Shown here piece after piece: positions 23,621 through 33,813 of a DNA stretch of 64,000 nt. Below the pieces are notes generated by a model, which saw only the letters and a list, made by a program, of their open reading frames with translations, was not told the origin of the DNA and did not search any database. The stretch is from positions 4,364,933 through 4,428,932 of the forward strand of contig CM056391.1 of the NCBI GenBank assembly GCA_029718625.1, written 5' to 3'. Numbering within the stretch: position 1 is the stretch's first letter; the number at the start of each line of letters is the position of its first letter. This DNA is from Synaphobranchus kaupii (taxonomy: Eukaryota > Chordata > Actinopteri > Anguilliformes > Synaphobranchidae). Position numbers and translations under genes: made by a program.

Positions 23621-24301
23621 TGCCCTTTGAAGAGGAGGCTTTTTGGAATGGTTTTTTCTTTCAAAATTCTAAGTGAATGTTCTAGAACTCCATTGCTTTC
23701 AGTTACCAGTAGTGATGGCACCAAAACCATCTCAACTAAAACCAAACTACGCATCTTCAACTCCAACGTGAAGCAGGTGATGCTGTACGGATCGGAAACA
23801 TGGAGAACAACAAAACAAACAACAACCAGACTACAAACATTCATCAACAACTGCCTCAGGAGGATCCTGAATATCTGGTGGAGGGACAAAGTCAGGAATG
23901 TGGACCTGTGGGAGAGAACTGGACAGGATCCCATTGACCTACAGATCCTAAGAAGAAAGTGGAGCTGGATAGGACACACCCTCAGGAAACCAGCCACCAA
24001 CATCACCCGACAAGCTTTAAAGTGGAACCCACAGGGGAAGAGAAAAAGAGGCCGCCCCAGTAACAGTTGGAGGAGAGATGTCCAGACAGAGATGTCTGGG
24101 AGTGGGCACAACTGGGGAGACCTCGAAAAACTTGCCCCCAACCGAGTGAGATGGAGGACATTCGTCAGTGGCCTATGCTCCTTGAAGGACCCAAGGGCTT
24201 AAGAAGTAAGAAGACCAGTAATCATTGTTACATCAGCATTAGAATGTTCAGTTAAGAAGATTCTAATCACATGTTTGTGATCTTACACCTTAAAGGGTTA
24301 A
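23621..24301 (-). mobile_element. piggyBac-like MITE, copy split by a LINE fragment
   Basis: Left part 23621-23716 ('CCCTTTGAAGAGG' to 'TCAGTTACCAGTAGTGAT') and right part 24215-24301 ('ATCATTGTTACATCAGC' to 'CACCTTAAAGGGTTAA') are the reverse complement of the 6.2-kb copy. The right end keeps TTAA (24298-24301), and the left TTAA is lost. The interruption is a retrotransposon fragment. Confidence 0.82.
23717..24214 (+). pseudogene. LINE reverse-transcriptase protein, C-terminal part (5'-truncated)
   Basis: An open frame of about 160 codons ending at the TAA at 24200-24202. It carries the hallmark C-terminal motifs of endonuclease/reverse-transcriptase retrotransposons of the RTE/Nimb-like type: LYGSETW near its start, 'LRRILNIWWRDKVRN', the 'RRKWSWIGHTLRK' block, and 'KRGRPSNSWRRDV'. 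The catalytic reverse-transcriptase core and endonuclease are absent, so this is a 5'-truncated insertion. Directly after the stop is a TAAGAAG-type repeat tail and then a target duplication: CCAGTAGTGAT (23706-23716) against CCAGTAATCAT (24215-24225), two mismatches. The frame is undamaged, suggesting a fairly young copy, but it is non-functional by truncation. Clade assignment is tentative. Confidence 0.85.
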
Positions 24302-24883
24302 CCTGGATTTCTTCAGAGACACAGAATAGCAACAGGGCTGTGGCGTTTTTTTGGAAGGCAATGACCAAAGCTGAGGTGTGAAATAGGTGTGATATTGTTA
24401 TTGTACGTTATCTCTCAGCTCTCAGCTCTCAGCTTTTGTTCGATCGGTGAATCAGTGAGTCACTTGGGTTTCATAACTCCCAAGTTCAGGAAGGTTGCCA
24501 CTGTCACCACAGCAACTGCCTACACATAAACAAAACTCCTCCAGAAAGCAAACGGCAAACACTCTTCTCCTAAAGCACCGCACATTGCTTTGGTATTGGG
24601 TGTCTACTTATTGGCTACCTAATTCAGTCAACACTGGAAAAAAAAAAAAAAGCCATTTTAGTAAAATAAAGAGAACAATTTAGTGTTAGGATGTGCTCCA
24701 CTGTCCAACACTGAATTTGGGCTGTGCCAGCCCCAGAAGGGAAGGATTTCAGTGGGCAGGACGTCCGTATCACGCTGCAGAGGGAGAAGAAACAGCAGTG
24801 GGACACTCTCGTAGGAGCGCGCGTGTTGCCTGCACTCTCCCAAACCCAAACGAGGTCTTGCTAATTCCTAATGTCTTGCTAAC
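24302..24883. other. Unique stretch
   Basis: Short CTCAGCT triplication near 24415-24434 and an A run at 24638-24650. No gene recognised. Confidence 0.55.
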
Positions 24884-26075
24884 TTAGCCTGAAGCTTACT
24901 GTGTGTGCTATACTCAATTAGCCTGAGCTTACTGTGTGTGCTATACTCAATTAGCCTGAGCTTACTGTGTGTGCTATACTCAATTAGCCTGAGCTTACTG
25001 TGTGTGCTATACTCAATTAGCCTGAGCTTACTGTGTGTGCTATACTCAATTAGCCTGAGCTTACTGTGTGTGCTATACTCAATTAGCCTGAGCTTACTGT
25101 GTGTGCTATACTCAATTAGCCTGAGCTTACTGTGTGTGCTATACTCAATTAGCCTGAGCTTACTGTGTGTGCTATACTCAATTAGCCTGAGCTTACTGTG
25201 TGTGCTATACTCAATTAGCCTGAGCTTACTGTGTGTGCTATACTCAATTAGCCTGAGCTTACTGTGTGTGCTATACTCAATTAGCCTGAGCTTACTGTGT
25301 GTGCTATACTCAATTAGCCTGAGCTTACTGTGTGTGCTATACTCAATTAGCCTGAGCTTACTGTGTGTGCTATACTCAATTAGCCTGAGCTTACTGTGTG
25401 TGCTATACTCAATTAGCCTGAGCTTACTGTGTGTGCTATACTCAATTAGCCTGAGCTTACTGTGTGTGCTATACTCAATTAGCCTGAGCTTACTGTGTGT
25501 GCTATACTCAATTAGCCTGAGCTTACTGTGTGTGCTATACTCAATTAGCCTGAAGCTTACTGTGTGTGCTATACTCAATTAGCCTGAGCTTACTGTGTGT
25601 GCTATACTCAATTAGCCTGAGCTTACTGTGTGTGCTATACTCAATTAGCCTGAGCTTACTGTGTGTGCTATACTCAATTAGCCTGAGCTTACTGTGTGTG
25701 CTATACTCAATTAGCCTGAAGCTTACTGTGTGTGCTATACTCAATTAGCCTGAGCTTACTGTGTGTGCTATACTCAATTAGCCTGAGCTTACTGTGTGTG
25801 CTATACTCAATTAGCCTGAGCTTACTGTGTGTGCTATACTCAATTAGCCTGAGCTTACTGTGTGTGCTATACTCAATTAGCCTGAGCTTACTGTGTGTGC
25901 TATACTCAATTAGCCTGAGCTTACTGTGTGTGCTATACTCAATTAGCCTGAGCTTACTGTGTGTGCTATACTCAATTAGCCTGAGCTTACTGTGCGTGCT
26001 ATACTCAATTAGCCTGAGCTTACTGTGTGTGCTATACTCAATTAGCCTGAGCTTACTGTGTGTGCTATACTCAAT
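24884..26075. repeat. 33-bp minisatellite, nearly perfect
   Basis: About 36 head-to-tail copies of a 33-bp unit containing 'GAGCTTACTGTGTGTGCTAT' and 'ACTCAATTAGCCT'. I see one substitution (GTGCGTGC near 25995) and three 34-bp units with an extra A (GAAGCTTAC at 24891, 25552 and 25718). Since 33 is a multiple of 3, both strands give long open frames (225 and 236 codons) of 11-residue repeats that are not genes. The near-identity implies recent expansion or homogenisation. Confidence 0.97.
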
Positions 26076-26219
26076 GTTCATGACTGTGGATAGATGCTAC
26101 GTTATGATAGAAATGTGCTTTTTGTCTGACCCGTTTTGTAGTTGCTTCAATGACCTTCAGTGTGCACTAATTGTGCATCGCTTTGGATAAACGCGTCTGC
26201 AGAATGTAATGTAATGTAA
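26076..26219 (+). mobile_element. L2-like LINE 3'-tail
   Basis: 'CATCGCTTTGGATAAACGC' then 'GTCTGCAGAATGTAATGTAA' is the L2-type tail also seen at 44724-44775. The 33-bp array directly upstream may have expanded inside this element's 3' UTR (inference). Confidence 0.75.
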
Positions 26220-28914
26220 CTTGGCTTAAAAATAGAAATGGGAGAAAACAAGGTGGGCTGAATAGCTGGCCATACCAAATTTGGAGAAAATAGGGGTACA
26301 TTTTTAGAGACAGGAGGCAGATGTGTGGACGGTGGGTGGTTTGGGAGGCCAGAGTTCGCAGGCCTACCTGTAGATATCTCCCATGTGTTTGATCATTAAG
26401 TGGAACGTGCAGGTTTAAGGTACCGGCTTGTGGAAGTAGTTTCCAGCATGAAAATCACATTTGACAACAAAGGCCCTTTTGAAACGAAGCATTGGAATAT
26501 TTTAGCGGCAGAACTAATTTCCATGGAGACGCCGCGGGGCGACGCAGCAAATGGGCGCTCACGGCCTTTGACCTCTACGGGGAGATGGAGGCTGGAGAAT
26601 TTTGCCTTCTCCGTATGCACGTGCTGCTTTATAGTCAGACTCAGAAAGATATTCCGCTGCACTAAGGGACTTGTGATGGATTGCATTGCATTAAGGAAGC
26701 TTTATGGAAATTTCCGGTTGCGTGGGCTCTTGGATGGCTAGATTTGCAAGGCAGGCTAATACTCCTCTTCTGCAAGCCTGGAGAATGCTGTGCAAAACAG
26801 AGGCAGCTTTCCATGACGCAACCAGTATTTTCTTTAACCAATCGCAGGGATAAAGTAAAAAAGGTGTTAATTTAAACATAAACGGGACGCGGGTAGGTGG
26901 TTCACATGTGAGAGGAGGCACATATTACATACATATACGTACTGCATATTTTAACAAACCTACGGAAATCTCATCCACGAATGTCCTCTACCTGTTAGGT
27001 TGTTAACTGAAATTTAATGGTAATGTAAATGAGTTGTGGGTAATCCACACTGATGCAGATGGTATCTATGCAGATCCTTCTAGAAGAGTACGTAAAGTGC
27101 ACCAGTTGTATAGTACGGTTGTAGCCTTGAAAACTTAAAGTTGGTTACAACTGGAGCTTCTGGTGCAGACATGGCGCACAAAAGGGCCAAACCGCCAGTG
27201 TCCGATAACCTTTACACAGGAAATCACATCACATCACATGACCATGATCTGTAACAGGAAGTATAGAGTGTGTGTCAGAGCACCATAGGATCAGATCTTT
27301 TTACCCATGGAGAGTTCTCTCTTAACATACTCCCTTTCTGCAATCTGTGACTGAAGGAGATTCTTATTTAGGTGCAAAATTTAATCTTGAGCTGATGAGG
27401 CTGTTATGGGCCAAGAGAGAAATTGCTTGGAGAACATAAAACATTTTTGGGAGAGTATTTAGAGTTTGGATATCGTGCCTCAAAGCTGAGCCCTCACTCT
27501 TTCTTTCAAGAAAACATCACTTTGTGACGGCGAATGCCACGATTTGAGTCAGGCCATCATTCGACGGGTATAGATCCACTGCCCCTCTACCCCTGCCCCC
27601 CCCCCCCCCCCCCCCCCCCCCCATTTAAATAAGTGTGTGTGAGGTACAGAGGCGTCTGTTCCTGTCCTCGACCTTCAAGGCTGGGAGATATCGACTCCAT
27701 AATGATCAGGCCTCAGCAGAACCGCGCTGTGAGCACGTCCCGATTATCATCCAGGAAGCGCTGGCCAATACCGACGGAGCTCGTCTCCGCTTCCGGCGGC
27801 TTCCGTTCCGGACCCCCGCCGCCAGGCTTGGATCAAAGCGTCTCCGCCTCACTCCTCTGGTGAAGTTGAGTCCCCCTCCGTCCGCACGCCGCCACGCTCC
27901 GAATCCTCTGGGGAATCCCGGCCAAATTTAACGGCCTTTTTCTGCCTGAAGTCTTGCCAGGGAGGAGTGTTGCCACGGACGACGAACAGTGGCTTTAATT
28001 GGAGCTCTGGGAAATGGACTATGAAAGGAGGGGGGGGGCATTGCAGAATGAGGTGGATCCCTTTCCACAGTCCCCAAACTCCAATCCATTCGGCACTCGC
28101 GGATATACCTCGCCCTTGGCATGTGGACGGTCAGGTGCTATTGAGATTTCCCAAAAGTTAAGAGCCTCAGTTATTTACTCTTAAAAATATCACCAAGGCC
28201 TGCTTCTTATGTCAAAAAGTACAAATTGTTGCGTCTCCAAAACACATCATACTGAGATGGGAGGGGGGTAAGGCGGGTTGTCAGTCATGCTGGGTTGTTA
28301 GGCTATACACCATCTCCTCCCCTTTCCCCGTCTCAAATCTCTCCCTCCCCCACACTTTAACCTAATCTCCCATCAAATATTCGACAAACCTACGTGATCC
28401 TTAGTTTGAGCATTTTGGCCATTCCAGCCAAACATGGACAGGTGATGTGATACTGACATTTTTTCAAAACTCAAAAAATATATATCTCATAGTATATGAA
28501 GCGCCAAGGCCGGGCACGGACGGTGAGCTATACTGAGATTTCCCAAATGTCTTCAAAAACGCAACAACATGAAATCACACCAAGCACTGTGTTCAATATC
28601 ATTTCTCATTGTCTTCAACTTCAACTTCCTGAACAGAAGTCATTAGTCAAGCTTGGCCATCCAACCACGTTCCGGCAGCTGGGTCTTGTTGATTGAAAGC
28701 CACACTTGGCATGGGCTGCCACCATGGAAATTCACGGCATTATGACCTTCAGAAAGCAGAGAATCAGTGCAGGCATTGTAATTCTTTTTCCCCAAACTCT
28801 TTCCAGGAAAGTCTGCCAAGCATTAAGCTTGTCTGACTGAATTATCTGTTGATATGGAGACAGAGATTTCAGCTATTCGGTGTTATTACCGTTCAATCTG
28901 GCTCCTGTTGTCAG
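26220..28914. other. Unique stretch with GC-rich segment
   Basis: No gene recognised. 26440-26640 contains an 'AACAAAGGCCCTTTTGAA' motif (SOX-like core) and GC-rich DNA. A C run lies at 27596-27622, followed by CpG-rich DNA to about 27930 with overlapping open frames on both strands that show no domain. This could be regulatory DNA of a gene outside the window, but nothing in the sequence proves it. Confidence 0.5.
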
Positions 28915-29070
28915 GAGTCAGAACTGATCTGGGATCAGACTTAATGAGCAGCAGGTTTGAGATGAGGGTTGAAACAAGAGTCAGAACTGATCTGGGATCA
29001 GGGGTAATGAGCAGCATGTTTGGGATGGAGGGGTTTAAACAAGAGTCAGGGCTGATTTGGGATAAAAACC
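28915..29070. repeat. 63-65 bp imperfect tandem repeat
   Basis: 'GAGTCAGAACTGATCTGGGA' at 28915 and 28978 and a diverged third start (GAGTCAGGGCTGATTTGGGA) at 29043. About 2.4 copies. Confidence 0.85.
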
Positions 29071-29624
29071 CATGGCTTGAGTAAACTCACCAAATTAACC
29101 TTAGATTAACAAAATTGCCTACGTCTAAGACCCTGGATTAAGGAAATAAGCATGTGCACTGAGGTTAAAAAAAGAACAAAAATTTTCTTAAAATCTTAAC
29201 TAAGTGCAAGCCGCTGTTAAATCAGATTTGCTTCATAATTAAAATTCCATTTATGGTGTAACTACTTTTGTCTTTAATCATTAGCCTGTAAAAAAATATT
29301 AAAAGGTATTTTAGCAGTCAAGCGAACCACACACTGTAGCGCATGTTCGGAAGGCTAAATGCGCCATTGAAATTGGTTTGATGCCGACGGTCACGGCCGG
29401 CTACGTTTGGATGGCTTGTATGTTCAGTTTCGAGAGCAATATAATTCCGTTTGGAGAGCATGGACACAGGAAGGTAGGCTAAGCAGGTAGTGGGGGGATA
29501 TGTTCGAGTGGCACTCGGGAACTGTGGCACGTTCCTGGATTAACATTCCTGGGAAAAAAAGCCACTTTGACCAAGCGTACAAAAGTAAGCATGTGAATAT
29601 GAGACTTATATTCCACAGGGAGCG
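29071..29624. other. Unique stretch
   Basis: No gene or repeat recognised. Confidence 0.55.
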
Positions 29625-29638
29625 CACACACACGTCTC

Positions 29639-29677
<39 letters not shown>

Positions 29678-29962
29678 TCACACACACACACATACAAGCA
29701 CACACACGTCTCTAACACACACACACACACGTGCACACACTTACACATACAAGCACACACACAAGCACACACACACACATGCAAGCACACACGTGCACAT
29801 ACTCACACATACAAGCACATACACACGTCTCACACACACACACATGCACACACACTTCTCACACACACATACACACACACAAACGCATACATGCCACACA
29901 TACACACGTGCACACACTCACAAACACAAGCACACACACACACACACACACATCTTTACAGC
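29625..29962. repeat. CA-rich compound microsatellite
   Basis: (CA)n with regular ACGTCTC, ACATACAAGC and GTGCACAC interruptions, about 340 bp. Open frames through it encode only His/Thr or Cys/Val strings. Confidence 0.93.
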
Positions 29963-30209
29963 CTAAACAGGCTAACGGAGAGGTAAAGACAAGCCTTGGA
30001 TAAATGGCACTCAGTTCCAGTGACAGCGCGGAGGAAAATGGTTTGTGGAAACGCAGCAGCTGCTGCCTGTCATAACCGCTCCAGCATTACATTCCAGGCA
30101 TAATGGTGAAGAATAATAATTACAAAACTAAGCCGGGAAGATGTAACACGCGAAGGTGTGCGGCTGAATCGGTTGTAGCGATCTTCCGTTTTTGGCTCTG
30201 TGATTTGAA
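29963..30209. other. Unique spacer
   Basis: Nothing recognised. Confidence 0.5.
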
Positions 30210-32036
30210 TACAGAAGATTAGTTTTTTTTCGATTGCTTTGACTCATTTTGCACAAACAGAGTTTCAATGTGCAAAACTCTTAACACAGAATGCTATACT
30301 GCTCATTTTGGGTTCAAAATGTAATATAGCATGCACAATAAAAATACCACTGTCAAATCAGAGAATATTATATGCAAACGTTTATCACAGCACCAGAACA
30401 TTAGATATTTCAAACTATGAAGTTAAATCATTGCTGAATTTTCAATATACAACAGTCATCATGAAATAATGCTGCCAAACACAAAATCCTTCTGATAAAA
30501 AAAGAGTTTGAAAGTGTTTTTTGGTCATAAGGCAAAATGCTATACTCCTAATCTTGGGCTCAAAATCATATATAGCATGCACAATATAAACAACTGAACC
30601 AAATTAGATTGTATTTCATGCTAAAGTTTATCATAGTGTCAGAACAGTGGATATGTTCATCGTTGAAGTTTAATTATTGGTGCATTTTAAAATACAATGG
30701 CCATTATCAAATAATGCGGTCAAACACCAAAAAAGAATATGCAATGGTCATTTCCTCATAAATACTTGAAATTATGTACAGCAATCATCCCCTGTGATAG
30801 ACTGCAGTTTTGCGCTTGTGTTTTTATGAAAGACAAACAAAATATTAGATTAGATTATATGAAGTTTAATCATTACAGAAAAATCATACAGTAATGCAGT
30901 ACTGTAAACTCAACTGTATTGTACAGTAAAAACAAAAACAACAGTAAAAGCAAAAACAGTTACAGTAACAACAAACTTTACTGTAAAGTAAAAAAAAAAC
31001 TGCTTCTCTGTGCTTAACCAGAATTTTGCCTCTCCGCTGCATTTGGCCACAGAATTTTGTTGACGTCGCATCTGATGTCTTCGTTGGCAAGACATCGCTG
31101 GTAAAATCTTTGAGTGCCTTATCCACCCCTGACACTGCTGGGCTGTAATGTCATCGCATGCCTCATCCATGGCCTGAAGGAGCGTTTCCTGCTCATATGG
31201 ACACCTATCGTATACCTTCCACCACCAGGCCGAGAAAAACTCCTTGATGGGGTTCAGAAAGGGGGAGTAAGGTGGAAGGAATTGGAATCGGAACTATGGA
31301 TGGGCTGTAAACCAGTCTTGCACAGACAATGCACGATAGAAGTTTACATTGTCCCAGACAATGATGAACACCATCTGAGCATTTGGCTGTACGAGACGGT
31401 TGTACAGCCCATCCAGAAAATGTATGAGGCGCACATACTTGTAGTTGTACAAGTTGTACTATGCCCCCAGCAGAGAGTCAGGCTGACCAATCAGGGATGG
31501 ATGTGTGTGGGCCTGCCCAATGGTCTCAGGGCTGGGTCTAGGCAAACTAGGCATGTACAGTACCTATTACCTATATACTGCATATTTACTGTACATGGTC
31601 CACGACCATGACCCTGTCCTTCGTTACCAACCTCAACCTCACTGACCTGCTCCATGTTGTCAGAAACTGCCATTCAGGTTTCTAAGCAGCCTTTTATGTA
31701 GTGGTGAAGATATTATCAATTGTGTTGCAATGCTACTCACCTGGGCAAGGTTGTTGGAAGTACTGAGACATGATTATAAACACCTGTAGTGATCTGCATT
31801 TTGTAGTAATAAACATTTGAACATTGTTGTAATATTAGGTGGCTGTATTCTGAGAATGGAGCATATGATTTAGAGTTTGGCACTTTGTATTAACAGTTGT
31901 ACACTTTGTATGCCAGCATAGGATGTGGTGTCTTAGAGTATGAATTTTGAAAGTCAGTTTGGCACTTTGCATTTTGAGTTTTCTACATTGAAATTCTGCT
32001 GTGCAAAATGAGTCAAAGCAATCGTAAAAAACTGTA
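30210..32036 (-). mobile_element. Tc1/mariner-type DNA transposon, decayed
   Basis: Inverted ends: the left has TACAG then TTTTTTCGATTGCTTTGACT and CATTTTGCACA; the right in reverse has TACAGTTTTTTACGATTGCT and TTGACTCATTTTGCACA. Ends begin with TA, consistent with a TA target. 1,827 bp. A broken transposase lies on the minus strand (30990-31560). The left half carries an imperfect ~245-bp direct duplication: the 'ATGCTATACT' to 'AATAATGC' segment at about 30283-30490 recurs, diverged, at about 30529-30740. Confidence 0.85.
30990..31673 (-). pseudogene. Tc1/mariner-type (IS630-like) transposase pseudogene
   Basis: Minus-strand translation gives recognisable DDE-transposase blocks in order: 'RLIHFLDGLYNRLVQ', 'MVFIIVWDNVNFYRA' with the second catalytic Asp, 'LPPYSPFLNPIKEFFSAW' with the third acidic residue region, and then the C-terminal 'QGWIRHSK' block followed in another frame by 'CDVNKILWPN'. 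Two in-frame TAG stops interrupt it (one at a former Gln/Trp-type codon before 'FRFQFLPPYSP', one before 'YNLYNY'), and a frameshift separates the last two blocks. The first catalytic Asp block is missing; a short start-like peptide (31491-31673) is joined close to the DDE segment, suggesting an internal deletion. No active enzyme is possible. Confidence 0.85.
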
Positions 32037-32283
32037 ATGCAAGAGGCAGCGTCGGGCTAACGGCAGTGGCTGGCACCACAGGTAATTCCACTGGTGGCCA
32101 GTTGAGTTGGAGGTGCACGGAACGCGAGCATTAATTCACTTCTCGTCACAGAAGCCAGGAATAGGCTCTGACCCCATTAGCCAGCTGCCTTGGACATGTT
32201 TCCTGACATACAGAGGTCACACATCATATAAATAATTAGAGAGGAACAGAGGTGAAAATATTTCATAACAAGCAAAGCCTTGA
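32037..32283. other. Unique spacer
   Basis: Nothing recognised. Confidence 0.5.
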
Positions 32284-33404
32284 GACGCAGAGGGAATGTT
32301 AAAGATAGAGACAGAGGTAATAAGAGATACAAAATATAAGACACACAGAAGGAACTTAAGAGACACACAGAGGGAACTTAAGACACACAAAGAGGGAACA
32401 TAAGAGACACACAGAGGGAACATAAGAGACACAGAGAGGGAACATAAGAGACACAGAGAGGGAACATAAGAGACACACAGAGGGAACATAAGAGACACAC
32501 AGAGGGAACATAAGAGACACACAGAGGGAACTTAAGACACACAAAGAGGGAACATAAGAGACACACAGAGGGAACATAAGAGACACAGAGAGGGAACATA
32601 AGAGACACACAGAGGGAACATAAGAGACACAGAGAGGGAACATAAGAGACACAGAGAGGGAACATAAGAGACACAGAGAGGGAACATAAGAGACACACAG
32701 AGGGAACATAAGAGACACAAAGAGGGAACATAAGAGACACACAGAGGGAACACAAGAGACACAGAGAGGGAACATAAGAGACACAGAGAGGGAACATAAG
32801 AGACACAGAGAGGGAACATAAGAGACACACAGAGGGAACATAAGAGACACACAGAGGGAACATAAGAGACACACAGAGGGAACATAAGAGAAACAGAGAG
32901 GGAACATAAGAGACACACATAGGGAACATAAGAGACACAGAGAGGGAACATGAGACACACAGAGGGAACATAAGAGAAACAGAGAGGGAACATAAGAGAC
33001 ACACAGAGGGAACATAAGAGACACAGAGAGGGAACATGAGACACACAGAGGGAACATAAGAGACACACAGAGGGAACATAAGAGACACACAGAGGGAACA
33101 TAAGAGACACAGAGAGGGAACATAAGAGATACACAGAGGGAACATAAGAGACACACAGAGGGAACATAAGAGATACACAGAGGGAACATAAGAGACACAC
33201 AGAGGGAACATAAGAGACACACAGAGGGAACATAAGAGACACACAGAGGGAACATAAGAGACACAGAGGGGACATAAGAGACACACAGAGGGAACATAAG
33301 AGACACACAGAGGGAACATAAGAGACACACAGAGGGACCATAAGAGACACACAGAGGGAACATAAGAGACACAGAGGGAACATAAGAGACACAGATGGAA
33401 CATG
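32284..33404. repeat. 22-bp minisatellite
   Basis: About 50 copies of a 22-bp unit AGACACACAGAGGGAACATA plus AG, with 20-bp forms. The first three or four units (32284-32375) are strongly diverged and the core is homogeneous, the usual pattern of an array growing from the inside. 22 is not a multiple of 3, and all three minus-strand frames are open for over 300 codons purely because the unit lacks stops. Confidence 0.95.
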
Positions 33405-33813
33405 CATTTCTTTCCCCTTCAGTTCAGGTGACTGCTGTGTGATTGAGATTCCCTGGCAACGGTCATAAGTAAAGACAGATAGCACTGCCTGACGCCCTCT
33501 CCTCTAGCCAGACTGACAACACGGGACTAGAATACTGGACTACTCCTCTCTCCGCAAACCACCAGAGGAACCTCAAGCTCTGACGAGGGCCGTCACCCTC
33601 AGCCTTTTGCTCCGGTTGGTATAGCTCTTTCACGTAGATATACCATTATCACAAATCCCTTGCTAGCTTCATTAAAGTCATAATTGCTTTCCATTGCATT
33701 GATAATTACCCTTTAATGCAAAGAGCGCGCAGATCTACCGGGATTACAATATTTAAGCTTTGGTCATCATTGCTTTGCTCTCGCTTGGGTTTTTATATAT
33801 TTAGCCTTTTTCA
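33405..33813. other. Unique spacer between two minisatellites
   Basis: About 400 bp with no recognised gene. Confidence 0.55.

Noticed and set aside
24868..26190. Repetitive 225-236 codon frames on both strands
   Set aside because: The 33-bp unit is a multiple of three without stops; both strands are open for the same trivial reason.
27633..28184. Possible exons in GC-rich DNA (98, 76 and 64 codons)
   Set aside because: Overlapping frames on both strands, no domain or familiar motif, and frame openness is explained by high GC content.
29625..29962. Cys/Val- and His/Thr-rich peptides
   Set aside because: Pure CA-microsatellite translation; the same applies at 40071-40699.
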